A stretch of DNA of 52,670 nucleotides, taken from Acidimicrobiaceae bacterium. GTDB taxonomy: Bacteria; Actinomycetota; Acidimicrobiia; Acidimicrobiales; RAAP-2. Positions 9,410-18,485 of this stretch are shown piece after piece. Under the pieces are notes generated by a model, which was not told where the DNA came from, searched no databases, and was given only the letters and a program-made list of their open reading frames with translations. Positions within the stretch are counted from its first letter, which is position 1, and each line of letters begins with the position of its first letter. The DNA is taken from assembly GCA_027306605.1 (NCBI GenBank), contig DAHUZK010000061.1, positions 1-52,670 on the forward strand, read 5' to 3'. The position numbers were made by a program, and so were the translations under genes.

Positions 9410-10750
9410 ATGAACAACGAATACTTCAACGGCACCATCGGCACGAACCCGGTTGTCGCCCTTCTGGTGGCAGTCGTGCTCTTCGCAATTGGACGTGTTG
9501 TCATCCGCCGGGTCGTCAAGGCCGAAGGCGGTGATCCGTGGCTGACCAAGGCACTCACGGCATGCCTCGTGGTCCACCTGATCGCCGCCCCGGGGCAAGT
9601 GTTCATCGTCAACCATCTGTACGGCGGCATCGCCGACTACAACCGGTACATGTACAGAGGAGCCGCTCTGGCGGGCGGCTTCCGTCATTTCAACTTCTCG
9701 CTGCCGTCCAACCTTGGCGGAATCGTCGACAACGGCTCTATCAGCATCGTGGCCGGGGCCATCTTCGCTATCGTCGGGATCAACCAGGTCGCCGAGTTCC
9801 TGATCATGAGCTTCCTCTCGTTCATCGGGATCGTCTGCTTCTATCGCGCCTTCACCCTCACCTTCAGTGGCGCTGGAAATCGCAAATACGGATACCTGAT
9901 CTTCTTTCTTCCGAGTCTGGTGTTCTGGACGGCGGACGTGAGCAAGGAAGGGATCATGATCGTCCTGATCGGCGTGCTCACCTACGGATGCGCGCAGCTC
10001 CTCGCACGCAAAGGTGGTTTTCGTCCCTGGCTGTTGATCGTGATCGCCTGCGCCGGATCGGTGTTCATCCGCCCCAACGACATGCTGCTCGTCCTCGGAG
10101 CTTTCACCATTGCCATGATCTTCCGGCCGCCGAGTGCTACAGGGAAGTTCGAACCGGCGCGTCGTACGAGTTCTCTCGTCTTCCTCGCCGTCATGGTCGG
10201 GGTCGTGATGTTCATGACGTTGCACTTCCTGCCGGGCCTCCATGGCGGGGTCAACCTCCAACAGATCAACCACAACAACCAGGGAACCGGCGAGGGCCTC
10301 GGCAGCAGTGGTGTCAGCTACTCGCAGAGCCCCGTCTATTACCCCAAGGACGTGTACGTCGTCCTGTTCGACCCGCTGCCGTTCAATGCGCACAGCGGCG
10401 GGGAGAAATTCGAAGCCGTGCAGAACACTGTGCTTCTCGTGATACTGCTCGCATCGCTCCGCAACTTCCGCATCCTGCCCCGCGTGGCGTTCGCCCGTCC
10501 CTACGTGATGATGTGCTTCATCGATGTGGCCGTCTTCTGTTATTTCTTCGCCGCGCTCGGCAATCTGGGTCTGATTGCGCGGGAGGCGACGGTCATGTTG
10601 CCGCTCTACCTGGTACTCCTGTGCATTCCTCGCGGCCCCCGTCGTGGCCCACCCCGTTATGTGTGGGAGCTCACTCGTCGACAACGCGCAGCGCGTCGGA
10701 AGGCACAAGCCCGCGTCGGGCGCCCGTCAGGGCGAGTGGTGAATGCCTGA
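9410..10750 (+). CDS. Multi-spanning membrane protein, EpsG/Wzy-like
   Basis: 446 residues with roughly nine to ten hydrophobic helices and a basic C-terminal tail (RRQRAARRKAQAR). The segment FFLPSLVFWTADVSKEGIMI, an aromatic loop followed by a K-E/D pair at a helix start, resembles polysaccharide polymerases and related EpsG-type proteins; a large outer loop lies at about residues 285-325. No glycosyltransferase or flippase genes are next to it, so a polymerase role is uncertain. A membrane glycosyltransferase is the alternative. Confidence 0.5.
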   Translation: MNNEYFNGTIGTNPVVALLVAVVLFAIGRVVIRRVVKAEGGDPWLTKALTACLVVHLIAAPGQVFIVNHLYGGIADYNRYMYRGAALAGGFRHFNFSLPSNLGGIVDNGSISIVAGAIFAIVGINQVAEFLIMSFLSFIGIVCFYRAFTLTFSGAGNRKYGYLIFFLPSLVFWTADVSKEGIMIVLIGVLTYGCAQLLARKGGFRPWLLIVIACAGSVFIRPNDMLLVLGAFTIAMIFRPPSATGKFEPARRTSSLVFLAVMVGVVMFMTLHFLPGLHGGVNLQQINHNNQGTGEGLGSSGVSYSQSPVYYPKDVYVVLFDPLPFNAHSGGEKFEAVQNTVLLVILLASLRNFRILPRVAFARPYVMMCFIDVAVFCYFFAALGNLGLIAREATVMLPLYLVLLCIPRGPRRGPPRYVWELTRRQRAARRKAQARVGRPSGRVVNA

Positions 10751-10865
10751 TTGACGGAGAGGCACTCCGTATCGGTCCGGACGTGACGCTCCTCGGAGCT
10801 GCTCGGTCCGTTAGATTCTGGTCAGTTGGAGTCGGTCACGATCCACGCGAACTGGAAGGACAGCG

Positions 10866-12389
10866 ATGGCGACGGCAGCCATGGACCGGCCGAGTCTCTT
10901 CGAGGGCTCCTTCAAGGCCGCGTTCGAGCACGATATGGACGGAGTGCTCATCACCGCTCCGGACGGACGGATCTTCGCCGCCAATCCCGCAGCATCTGAC
11001 ATTCTGGGCGCCACCGAGGAAGAGATCTGTCTGAAGGGGCGGCAGGGATTCAGCGATCCCGCTGATCCTCGGTGGGCAGCCGCACTCCAGGAGAGAACGC
11101 GCTGCGGGAAGATTCGTGCCATCCTCCCGATGCGGCGGGCGAACGGCGCGTCCTTCCTTGCCGAAGTCGCATCCAGCATCTTCGCCGGACCTGACGGCGA
11201 ACCACGCAGCTGCGTCATCATCAGAGACGTCACCGAGCGCGTCCGCCTGGAGCAACAACTCCGCGCGACACACGAGATCACCCAGGAACTGCTCTCGGGG
11301 ACGGACACGGGAGAGATCCTCGGGATGATCGCATCTCGCGCCCGGATGCTCGTCGACGCCACTGACGCCGCGATCTTCAAAGCGATCGAGCCACCCGGCA
11401 GCGTGATGGTGGCAGCGGCAGACGGACCCCGCCTCTCGCGCCTGGTAGGGAGGTCCTACCCCCCGGGCACGTTGGCGGCACAGATCCTCGAGTCCGGACG
11501 GAGTCTGCTGGTGGAGGACCTCAGCGCGATAGCCGTCTCCGAGGACGCTCAGCGCCTGGGCTTCGGCCCCGGGATCATCGTGCCGATCATCTCGGGCGAG
11601 CACGGCTTCGGCGACCTCGTCGTGGCGAGCCCCGAAGCGTTGCGTCAGCCCTTCGGTCCGGTCGACCTGGCCGTCGTGAAATCCTTCGCCGAGGCCGCCG
11701 GAGTCGCCCTCGCGCTCGGCGAGGCCCGGGCGGAGGTCGAGCGACTCGCAGTAACCACCGAACAGAACCGCATCGGGGCCGAGCTCCACGACAGCGTGCT
11801 CCAGCAGCTCTTTGCCGTCGGACTCCATCTGCTGAATCTCAAGACCCAGGTGCCGCCGGACATGGCGGTGAAAGTCGGAGAGACGGTGCGTGAGGTCGAC
11901 GGGATCATCACCGACATCCGTCACACCATCTTCGGCATTCGGAGCGCCCACGCCCAGCACGGGCTCGATGTGGGCGTGGAGAGGTTGGCGGCCGATGCCG
12001 GGAGACTCCTCGGTTTCTCACCCAGCGTCGCAGTGAGCGGAAGTGAGGCGATCGGCCCCGTCGTCGCCACTGAACTTCTTCTCGTCCTCCGGGAGGCGCT
12101 TTCGAACGTGGTCCGCCACTCGGGTGCCGGCGAGGTCGAGGTGTCGCTGTCCATTGAGAACGAGGACGTCGTACTTCGAGTTACCGACGACGGTGTCGGG
12201 CTCCCCGAAGATCCCGCTGTCGGATGGGGCCTCGAGAACATGGCGCAACGCGCCGCGAAGCTCGGAGGGCGGCTCTCCCTCGAAGCAGCCCGGCCCTCGG
12301 GGACACGACTCGAATGGAGAGTGCCACGACAAGAAGAGGCGGCGGGCGGAATCGAACCGCCGTACGGGGCTTTGCAGGCCCCTGCCTAA
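10866..12389 (+). CDS. PAS-GAF sensor histidine kinase (HisKA_3/NarL-partner class)
   Basis: 507 residues: PAS domain (about 12-125, ending VIIRDVTERVRLEQQL), GAF domain (about 150-290), dimerisation/phosphoacceptor helix NRIGAELHDSVLQQL with His308, and an HATPase_c domain with the N box LREALSNVVRHSGA, DDGVGL and GWGLENMAQRA. No membrane helix, so it is a cytoplasmic sensor. No response regulator is adjacent. ATG 10866 has ggaagga a few bases upstream. The last 17 codons plus stop (from 12337) lie inside the tRNA-Cys gene on the opposite strand; the true domain ends near LEWRVPRQ, so the tail is read-through into tRNA sequence. Confidence 0.85.
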   Translation: MATAAMDRPSLFEGSFKAAFEHDMDGVLITAPDGRIFAANPAASDILGATEEEICLKGRQGFSDPADPRWAAALQERTRCGKIRAILPMRRANGASFLAEVASSIFAGPDGEPRSCVIIRDVTERVRLEQQLRATHEITQELLSGTDTGEILGMIASRARMLVDATDAAIFKAIEPPGSVMVAAADGPRLSRLVGRSYPPGTLAAQILESGRSLLVEDLSAIAVSEDAQRLGFGPGIIVPIISGEHGFGDLVVASPEALRQPFGPVDLAVVKSFAEAAGVALALGEARAEVERLAVTTEQNRIGAELHDSVLQQLFAVGLHLLNLKTQVPPDMAVKVGETVREVDGIITDIRHTIFGIRSAHAQHGLDVGVERLAADAGRLLGFSPSVAVSGSEAIGPVVATELLLVLREALSNVVRHSGAGEVEVSLSIENEDVVLRVTDDGVGLPEDPAVGWGLENMAQRAAKLGGRLSLEAARPSGTRLEWRVPRQEEAAGGIEPPYGALQAPA

Positions 12390-12408
12390 ACCACTCGGCC
12401 ACGCCGCC
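12337..12408 (-). tRNA. tRNA-Cys (GCA)
   Basis: Read on the minus strand the acceptor stem GGCGGCG pairs with CGCCGCC, the anticodon arm is GGGGC-CTGCAAA-GCCCC with anticodon GCA, and the T arm is GGCGG-TTCGATT-CCGCC. Discriminator base is T (in RNA U) and CCA is not encoded. A TTAGGCT -10-like element lies upstream at 12433-12439. The 3' end points left, toward the accessory-looking part of the window, and overlaps the histidine kinase 3' end. Confidence 0.95.
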
Positions 12409-12492
12409 GCGCCTGGCGATGAACGGACGGCCAGCCTAACGGCCCGGGCCGCTCGGCTCTGGCTGCGGCCCCGAGCCCCGCTCGGGTCGGGT

Positions 12493-12702
12493 CTAGTGCC
12501 GGAACCGCGAGACCAGCCAGAAGACCGCGGCGATCAGGGCGATGATCACCGCGATCTTCACGAAGAAGAAGATGATGCCAGCCAGGCTGCTCAGGACCCA
12601 GAAGGCGACGAGGATCCCGACCACGCCCACCGCCGTCATGGCGACAGCGTGGCCGAACGTCATCGGCTTCTTGGCATCCCTGCGTTCGAGGTCTTTGCTC
12701 AC
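12493..12702 (-). CDS. Small membrane protein
   Basis: 69 residues from GTG 12702: a short polar N-terminus (SKDLERRDAKKP) and two hydrophobic helices (about 18-36 and 40-63). An upstream ATG at 12744 would overlap glnD and is less likely. A TAGCAT hexamer seven nt before the GTG suggests a leaderless transcript. Divergent from glnD with only 23 bp between starts. No recognised family. Confidence 0.6.
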   Translation of the reverse strand: MSKDLERRDAKKPMTFGHAVAMTAVGVVGILVAFWVLSSLAGIIFFFVKIAVIIALIAAVFWLVSRFRH

Positions 12703-12709
12703 GGCCCCA

Positions 12710-12719
12710 ATGCTACGTT
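12710..12719. promoter_or_regulatory. Overlapping divergent -10 elements, glnD and small membrane gene
   Basis: TAGCAT on the minus strand (12710-12715) is seven nt from GTG 12702. TACGTT on the plus strand (12714-12719) is six nt from the glnD ATG. Both would start transcripts at or next to the start codon, and because the hexamers overlap the two promoters should exclude each other. Confidence 0.55.
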
Positions 12720-12725
12720 CCCGCC

Positions 12726-15080
12726 ATGGCCGGTGATGCGTCACTCCGTGAACGGCGCAACCGCCTGCTCGAGCAGCGCGGAGTGCGGGGAGAGGCCTTC
12801 TGCCGGCGCTATGCGGCCGAGGCCGACGCCTGGCTTTCCGGCCTGGCCGACCGGGCCGCGGGCGACAACAAGCGACACCTGGCCCTCCTGGCCGTGGGCG
12901 GCTACGGGCGTACCTCGCTGTGCCCCTACAGCGACCTCGACGTCGTGCTGGTCCACAACGGCCACCGCGACATCAGGGCGGTCGCCGACGGCATCTGGTA
13001 CCCGGTCTGGGACGAGGGTGTGCACCTCGACCATTCGGTGCGCCGCCCGTCCGAGGTCCTCACCGTCGCCGCCGAGGATCTCCGGGTCGCCCTCGGGTTG
13101 CTCGACGCGCGGATGGTGTGGGGGGAGCACAAGCTGGCGGACCCGCTCATCGAGAAAGCGCGGGCCACGTGGCGCGACCGGCTCGGCACCAAATACCTCC
13201 CCGTACTCGAGGCCCAGATGGCCGAACGGCGCGCCACAGCTGGAGACGTGGCCTTCCTACTGGAACCCGACCTGAAGGAGAGCCACGGCGGCCTTCGCGA
13301 CGTGAGCGTGCTCCGCGCCCTGTCCGCCTACGCGCCGCTGCTCGCCGACTACGCCGACCTGGCCTCGCTCAAGGATGCCGCCGCCGTCCTTACCGACGTC
13401 CGGGTGGAGCTGCACCGCATGGCGGGACGCGTCCACGACAAGCTCTTGCTGCAAGATCAGGATCAGGTGGCCGACTCGCTCGGCTTCGCCGACGCCGACG
13501 CGTTGATGCTCGCCGTGTCGACCGCAGGGCGACAGATCGCATGGGTGAGCGACGACGTCTGGCGGCGGCGGCGTCTCTGGGACCCGACGCCCCCGCCCAA
13601 GCGCCGCTTCCGCCGTGGCGCGCCCGAACCCGAGAGGGTCAGGCCCTCCTCCGAGCTGGGACCGGACATGGTCGAGATCGACGGCGAGGTCGCGCTGACC
13701 TCCAGTGCACCGGTCTCGGACGATCCCTCGCTCGCCCTGCGGCTCGCCGCGACCGCGGCTCGCCTCGACCGGCCCATCGCCCGTGGATCCCTGCACCGCC
13801 TGGCGGACCGCATGCCGCCGCCGGGGGAACCGTGGTCCGCGCGCACCCGCGACTCCCTCGTCGCGTTGCTCGCTCTCGGGCCGGCCGCCGTGGACAAGAT
13901 GGAGTCGCTCGACCAGCACGGGCTGCTCGTCCGCCTTATCCCGGAGTGGGCCGCGGTACGCAACAAGCCTCAACGCAACGCCTACCACACCTTCACGGTC
14001 GACCGGCACCTCCTCGAGACAGCCGCCCTGGCCGCCGAGCTCGCCGACCGCGTGGAACGCCCGGACCTGCTGCTCGTCGGTGCGCTGTTCCACGACATCG
14101 GCAAGGGCTTCCCGGGCGACCACACCACGGTGGGCATGGAGGTGGTCGAGCGCATGGCGACGCGCATGGGGTTTCCTCCCGACGACGTCGACGTGCTCGT
14201 CGACCTGGTCCGCCACCACCTCCTGCTCCCCGACACCGCCACCCGGCGCGACCTCGACGACCCGATGACCATCGCCCGAGTGGCCCGTGCCGCCGGGAAC
14301 CGCACGACCCTGCACCTCCTCGCCGCCCTGACCGAAGCGGACAGCCGCGCCACCGGTCCCTCGGCGTGGGGTGCGTGGAAGGCGGGGTTGGTGGCCGACC
14401 TGGTCGAGCGGGCCGACCGTGTCCTCAAGGGTGAGGTCGAGCCCGCTGGTCCGGACCGCATCGTCGCCCACAACCGTGCGCTGATGGACGAGGTGCGCCA
14501 GACGGGGCTGCCGTCGGTTTCCCTCCAGCCACCCCAGGTGATCGTCGCCGCCTCCGACCGCCCGGGGCTCTTCTCGTCGGTGGCCGGTGCGCTCGCCCTC
14601 AACGGGATGGACGTCCGGGCCGCCAACGTGAGCGGCGAGGACGGTGTGGCCGTCGAGGTCTTCACCGTGGAGGTGGCCCGGGGGACGTGGCCCGACACCG
14701 CCAAACTGCGCCAGGACCTGGCCGCGGTCCTGTCGGACCGGGTGGCCATCGGCGAGCTGCTGTCCGAGCGGGAGCGGGTGTACTCGCGCCCGCGGGCCCG
14801 GGCCGCCAACCAGCCGGGCACCGACGTGACGGTGGACAACGAGGCGTCGGAGACGGCCACGGTGCTCGAGGTGCGCGCCCCCGACGAGATCGGCCTGCTG
14901 CACCGGATCACCCGGACCCTCTTCGAGGCGGGCCTCGACGTCGTGTCGGCCCGGGTCTCCACCCTCGGTGAAATGGTGGTTGACGCCTTCTACGTCCGCG
15001 AGTCCGGTGGCGGCAAGATCACCGACCAGGCACGTCTGTCGCACATCAGCAACGCAATTCACGCCGAGCTGCACCCCTAG
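12726..15080 (+). CDS. glnD: [Protein-PII] uridylyltransferase / uridylyl-removing enzyme
   Basis: 784 residues. The nucleotidyltransferase motif is GGYGRTSLCPYSDLDVVLVH (about 58-77), with the DxD metal-binding pair. An HD domain follows (HTFTVDRH about 419; FHDIGKG about 455), then two ACT domains (from about 600 and 710) that sense glutamine. GlnD modifies PII in response to nitrogen status; in actinobacteria the group added is usually AMP. The usual partners amtB and glnK are not in the window, so this copy sits apart from them. ATG 12726 follows a TACGTT hexamer by six nt, so the transcript is probably leaderless. Confidence 0.93.
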   Translation: MAGDASLRERRNRLLEQRGVRGEAFCRRYAAEADAWLSGLADRAAGDNKRHLALLAVGGYGRTSLCPYSDLDVVLVHNGHRDIRAVADGIWYPVWDEGVHLDHSVRRPSEVLTVAAEDLRVALGLLDARMVWGEHKLADPLIEKARATWRDRLGTKYLPVLEAQMAERRATAGDVAFLLEPDLKESHGGLRDVSVLRALSAYAPLLADYADLASLKDAAAVLTDVRVELHRMAGRVHDKLLLQDQDQVADSLGFADADALMLAVSTAGRQIAWVSDDVWRRRRLWDPTPPPKRRFRRGAPEPERVRPSSELGPDMVEIDGEVALTSSAPVSDDPSLALRLAATAARLDRPIARGSLHRLADRMPPPGEPWSARTRDSLVALLALGPAAVDKMESLDQHGLLVRLIPEWAAVRNKPQRNAYHTFTVDRHLLETAALAAELADRVERPDLLLVGALFHDIGKGFPGDHTTVGMEVVERMATRMGFPPDDVDVLVDLVRHHLLLPDTATRRDLDDPMTIARVARAAGNRTTLHLLAALTEADSRATGPSAWGAWKAGLVADLVERADRVLKGEVEPAGPDRIVAHNRALMDEVRQTGLPSVSLQPPQVIVAASDRPGLFSSVAGALALNGMDVRAANVSGEDGVAVEVFTVEVARGTWPDTAKLRQDLAAVLSDRVAIGELLSERERVYSRPRARAANQPGTDVTVDNEASETATVLEVRAPDEIGLLHRITRTLFEAGLDVVSARVSTLGEMVVDAFYVRESGGGKITDQARLSHISNAIHAELHP

Positions 15081-15097
15081 GCGGCCCCGGATGCGGG

Positions 15098-15103
15098 TAG
15101 AAT
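15098..15103 (+). promoter_or_regulatory. -10 element TAGAAT of the L,D-transpeptidase gene
   Basis: TAGAAT lies nine nt before ATG 15113. No Shine-Dalgarno sequence lies between them, so the transcript would be nearly leaderless. Confidence 0.5.
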
Positions 15104-15112
15104 CCCCTGGGC

Positions 15113-16240
15113 ATGGCTGGTGAGCACGCGCGCAAGCAGGGCCGCAGGGGCGGCCTGCGGTTGTGGACCGTCGTCGTCGTGTGCGTCGCCCTGGTCGGGA
15201 TCGGTGGTTTCGTCGCCGTCGCCCACCTGAACAACCAGGCTGCCGCCACCCCCACCACTCCCCCGCCCGCACTGAGCGTGGCCTCGGTCAGCCCGACCGG
15301 CACCAACGTGGCGGCCGGCTCGACCATCGAGGTCCAATTCTCGACGGCGTTGGCGCCCGGGAGCCCGATGCCGACCCTGAGCCCTCCGGTGGCCGGAGCC
15401 TGGGCCGTGGTGTCGCCGTCCGTCCTCGAGTACCAGGCCTCAGGCCCTCTGGTGCCGGGCGCGACCGAAACGGTCACCGTCCCCGGCGGCACCGCCGGGG
15501 TCGTGGGCGCCCGGGGCCAGCACATGGCCCAGAGCACGACGTCGCAGTTCACCGTGGCCCCCGGGTCGGAGCTGCGCCTGCAGCAGCTGCTGGCCGAGTT
15601 GGGGTACCTGCCGCTCACCTTCACGCCGGCGTCACCGCTGACCTCGCCCACCCAAGAGGGCAATGACCAGGTGGGCACCTTCAGCTGGCGCTGGGCGAAC
15701 CAGCCGCCGTCGCTCACGGCGTTGTGGACCCCCGGCGTCGACAACGTGATCACCCAGGGCGCGGTGATGAACTTCGAGAACCAGAACGGCCTCAAGACCG
15801 ACGGGTTGGCGGGACCCGAGGTCTGGACGGCCCTGCTGGCCGATGTCCAGAGCGGCAAGGGCAACAGCCAGCCCTGGGACTACGTCCTCGTGAGCCAGTC
15901 GCTGCCCGAGTCGGCCACGGTCTACAAGAACGGCAGCCCGGTCTACACCACGCCCGTGAATACGGGGGTGGCCGCGGCCCCGACGGCGAACGGCACTTGG
16001 CCCGTCTACCTCCGCTACACCTCGACGACCATGAGCGGCACCAACCCCGACGGCTCCCACTACGTCGACCCCGGCATCCCGTGGGTCAGCTACTTCAACG
16101 GCGGTGACGCCCTCCACGGTTTCGTCCGTGCGTCCTACGGCTTCCCCCAGAGCGTCGGCTGCGTCGAGATGCCCATCTCCAATGCGGCCGTCGTCTACCC
16201 CCTGACCCCGCTCGGGACCCTCGTCACCGTCCAGGCCTAG
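15113..16240 (+). CDS. L,D-transpeptidase (YkuD) with membrane anchor
   Basis: 375 residues: a basic N-terminus, one membrane helix (about 16-36), an Ig-like region, a peptidoglycan-binding-type helical region (about 155-245, with GLKTDGLAGPEVW) and the YkuD catalytic domain. The catalytic stretch is LHGFVRASYGFPQSVGCVEM with His335 and Cys350. These enzymes make 3-3 crosslinks in peptidoglycan, common in actinobacteria, or attach proteins to it. It is followed after 50 bp by a sortase gene, so the pair looks like a wall-assembly unit. Confidence 0.88.
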   Translation: MAGEHARKQGRRGGLRLWTVVVVCVALVGIGGFVAVAHLNNQAAATPTTPPPALSVASVSPTGTNVAAGSTIEVQFSTALAPGSPMPTLSPPVAGAWAVVSPSVLEYQASGPLVPGATETVTVPGGTAGVVGARGQHMAQSTTSQFTVAPGSELRLQQLLAELGYLPLTFTPASPLTSPTQEGNDQVGTFSWRWANQPPSLTALWTPGVDNVITQGAVMNFENQNGLKTDGLAGPEVWTALLADVQSGKGNSQPWDYVLVSQSLPESATVYKNGSPVYTTPVNTGVAAAPTANGTWPVYLRYTSTTMSGTNPDGSHYVDPGIPWVSYFNGGDALHGFVRASYGFPQSVGCVEMPISNAAVVYPLTPLGTLVTVQA

Positions 16241-16275
16241 TGGCCGGGCGGACTGGCCGGGATCGTCTGCGACCC

Positions 16276-16281
16276 TAACCT
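16276..16281 (+). promoter_or_regulatory. -10 element TAACCT of the sortase gene
   Basis: TAACCT is nine nt before ATG 16291, the same geometry as at 15113. Confidence 0.45.
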
Positions 16282-16290
16282 GGCACGTCG

Positions 16291-17346
16291 ATGTCCCCGG
16301 CCCGCTCGACCTCCCCGGCCCACGCGGCGTCTCCGGCCCACGCGGCGTCCCCGGACCGGTCGTCCCCCGCCCACGCGGCGTCCCCGACCCACGCCCCGCC
16401 CCATGGGCGGCCGAGGTCCCGGGCACGCTCGATGTCCCCCGTGCGACGGGTCGTCGACATCGTCGGGCGCGTGCTGATCGGCGCGGGTGTCCTGCTGCTC
16501 CTCTTCTCGGCCTACCAGGTCTGGGGAACCTCGTTCCAGGAATCCCGCACCCAGGCCGGCCTGCGCCACCAGCTCCAGCAGGAGTCCAACAGTGCCCAGA
16601 TCAGCCATGCCCTGGCCGAGGCCAGCGCGCTCGACAAGCTTCCGACCGGCCCCCCCGCCACCGCCCCGCGTACGGCCGACCCACCCGAGGGTGAACCCAT
16701 CGGCGACATCAGGATCCCGGTGATCGGCGTGAACCAGGTCGTCGTCGAGGGGACCAACACGGCCGACCTGCGCAAGGGCCCGGGGCACTACACGGGAACC
16801 CCACTGCCGGGTCAGGGGGGCAACGTCTCCATCGCCGGGCACCGGACCACCTACGGCCACCCCTTCTACAACCTCGACTCGGTGAAGGTCGGCGACCCTA
16901 TCGTGCTGACCACCCTCCAGGGCGTCTTCGTCTACGACGCCACCAAGAGCTTCGTGGTGCCGCCGAGTGACACCAGCGTCATCAAGAACGTCTTTGCCGA
17001 CATCTTGACACTCACCACGTGCAATCCGCGCTTCAGCGCGTCGACCCGGCTCATCCTCCAGGCCAAGCTGGTGCACTCCCAGCTGTTCTTGAACTCGGGC
17101 CTGAAGCCCGCCGCGCTGCACGCCGATCCGCAGAGCCAGAACCTGGCGGGGGACACGAGCGTCCAGCTGGGCAACACCTTGCTGTGGGGTGTGCTGGGCG
17201 TCGCCCTCGGCGTTGCCGTCTACTACGCCGCGTTGCGCTTCCGGTCACGGCGATGGTTCATCTACGCGGGCGGCGCGCTCGTCGGCCTCGTGCTCCTGTG
17301 GTTCTTCTTCGGGGCCCTGAGCCCGCTCCTGCCCGCCAGCTTCTGA
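16291..17346 (+). CDS. Sortase (class D/E-like) with repetitive N-terminus
   Basis: 351 residues. Residues 1-40 are a low-complexity region of SPAHAA-type repeats written in near-identical DNA. A membrane helix follows (about 55-75), then the sortase barrel: His184 in AGHRTTYG, Cys244 and Arg247 in TLTTCNPRF. Two further helices (about 291-336) end the protein, so the barrel is held between N- and C-terminal anchors. Sortases attach surface proteins to the wall or join pilins; no LPXTG-type substrate is seen here. The start within the repeat is uncertain; an internal ATG at residue 48 (16432) is the alternative. Confidence 0.85.
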   Translation: MSPARSTSPAHAASPAHAASPDRSSPAHAASPTHAPPHGRPRSRARSMSPVRRVVDIVGRVLIGAGVLLLLFSAYQVWGTSFQESRTQAGLRHQLQQESNSAQISHALAEASALDKLPTGPPATAPRTADPPEGEPIGDIRIPVIGVNQVVVEGTNTADLRKGPGHYTGTPLPGQGGNVSIAGHRTTYGHPFYNLDSVKVGDPIVLTTLQGVFVYDATKSFVVPPSDTSVIKNVFADILTLTTCNPRFSASTRLILQAKLVHSQLFLNSGLKPAALHADPQSQNLAGDTSVQLGNTLLWGVLGVALGVAVYYAALRFRSRRWFIYAGGALVGLVLLWFFFGALSPLLPASF

Positions 17347-17351
17347 CGTCG

Positions 17352-18485
17352 GTGTTGACGGAGCAGCCGCTCTCCGATCATTTCCGGGGCTTCGCCGCGG
17401 TGGCGGAACGGGACGGCGGCCGCACCTACCCCGCCATCTGCCGCGGCGTGGCCGACGACGACGAGGTGCTCTCCATCCTCGACAGGGCGTCGCCACCGCA
17501 ACGCCGCCCCCTGATCCTGCTCGCCGCCGTGCACTTCTTGCTCCTCTCGGGCGTCGAGCACCCGCTGGCGGCCCACTACGACACCGTCGCCGCGGTCCGC
17601 GGCCACTCCGACCCATCGCCGGCAGACCCGGACCCGACGGCTGCCTTCACCGACTTCTGCCGGGCACACCGCACCGCCGTCGAGGAGCTGGTCGCCACCC
17701 GCACCACCCAGACGAACGAGGTCGGTCGCTGCACCGGGTTGTTGCCCGGCCTCTGCCACGTCGCCCGCAGCTACGGCGCCGACGTGCCGCTGTCCCTGCT
17801 TGATCTCGGCACCTCGGCCGGACTGAACCTCCTCTTCGACGACTACGCCTACACCTACCGTTCGGCCGGAGACGGGACCACGTTGCGAGCCGGGGAGCCC
17901 GGATCCTCGGTGGCGCTGGAGTGCGAGGCCCGCGACGACCTGACCCTGCTCCCCGCGCTGGCGCCCCTGCACGTGGCGGAGCGGGTCGGCCTCGACCTCT
18001 CTCCCATCGATCCCCGCGCCGACGACGAGGCCCTCTGGCTCCAGGCCTGCCAGTGGCCGGACAACCCGGTGCGCTTCGGCCGGCTCCGGGCCGCACTGGC
18101 CAATGTCCGGGCGTCCGACCACCCGCCCCGCCTCGAACGGGGCGACATGGTCGTCGACCTGGCACGCGTGGCGGACAGCATCCCGGGTACGAACCCACTG
18201 GTCGTGTTCCACTCCTGGGTGGCGGCCTATCTGGACGAGGCCGAGCAGCGTGCGCTCGCCGACGCCGTCCGCTCCCTCGACGGGGTGCGGCCCGTCCACC
18301 ACCTCTACTGCGAGTCACCCTTCGAGACCCCCGGCCTGCCCACCCCGCCCTCGCCCGTCCGCCGCGAAGGACCCGACCTGGCGACGACCCTCGTCCACCT
18401 CGGTCCCGGCGGTGCGGCGGCGCAGCGTCTGGCCGACACGCACCCCCACGGCTACTGGATCCGGTGGTGGCCGACGTCGGGCTGA
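17352..18485 (+). CDS. DUF2332 family protein
   Basis: 377 residues, matching DUF2332 in length and in motifs such as TQTNEVGRCTGLLPG, LLDLGTSAGLNLLFD, and the C-terminal VFHSWVAAYL. The GTSAGLNL stretch resembles a Rossmann-type SAM-binding motif, so a methyltransferase fold is plausible, but function is unknown. Two start codons are adjacent (GTG 17352, TTG 17355), five bases after the sortase stop. Its 3' end overlaps the convergent dinB gene by 34 bp. Confidence 0.75.
   Translation: MLTEQPLSDHFRGFAAVAERDGGRTYPAICRGVADDDEVLSILDRASPPQRRPLILLAAVHFLLLSGVEHPLAAHYDTVAAVRGHSDPSPADPDPTAAFTDFCRAHRTAVEELVATRTTQTNEVGRCTGLLPGLCHVARSYGADVPLSLLDLGTSAGLNLLFDDYAYTYRSAGDGTTLRAGEPGSSVALECEARDDLTLLPALAPLHVAERVGLDLSPIDPRADDEALWLQACQWPDNPVRFGRLRAALANVRASDHPPRLERGDMVVDLARVADSIPGTNPLVVFHSWVAAYLDEAEQRALADAVRSLDGVRPVHHLYCESPFETPGLPTPPSPVRREGPDLATTLVHLGPGGAAAQRLADTHPHGYWIRWWPTSG

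Noticed and set aside
13257-15272. 671-codon minus-strand frame opposite glnD
   Set aside because: Shadow of glnD; no recognisable protein features.
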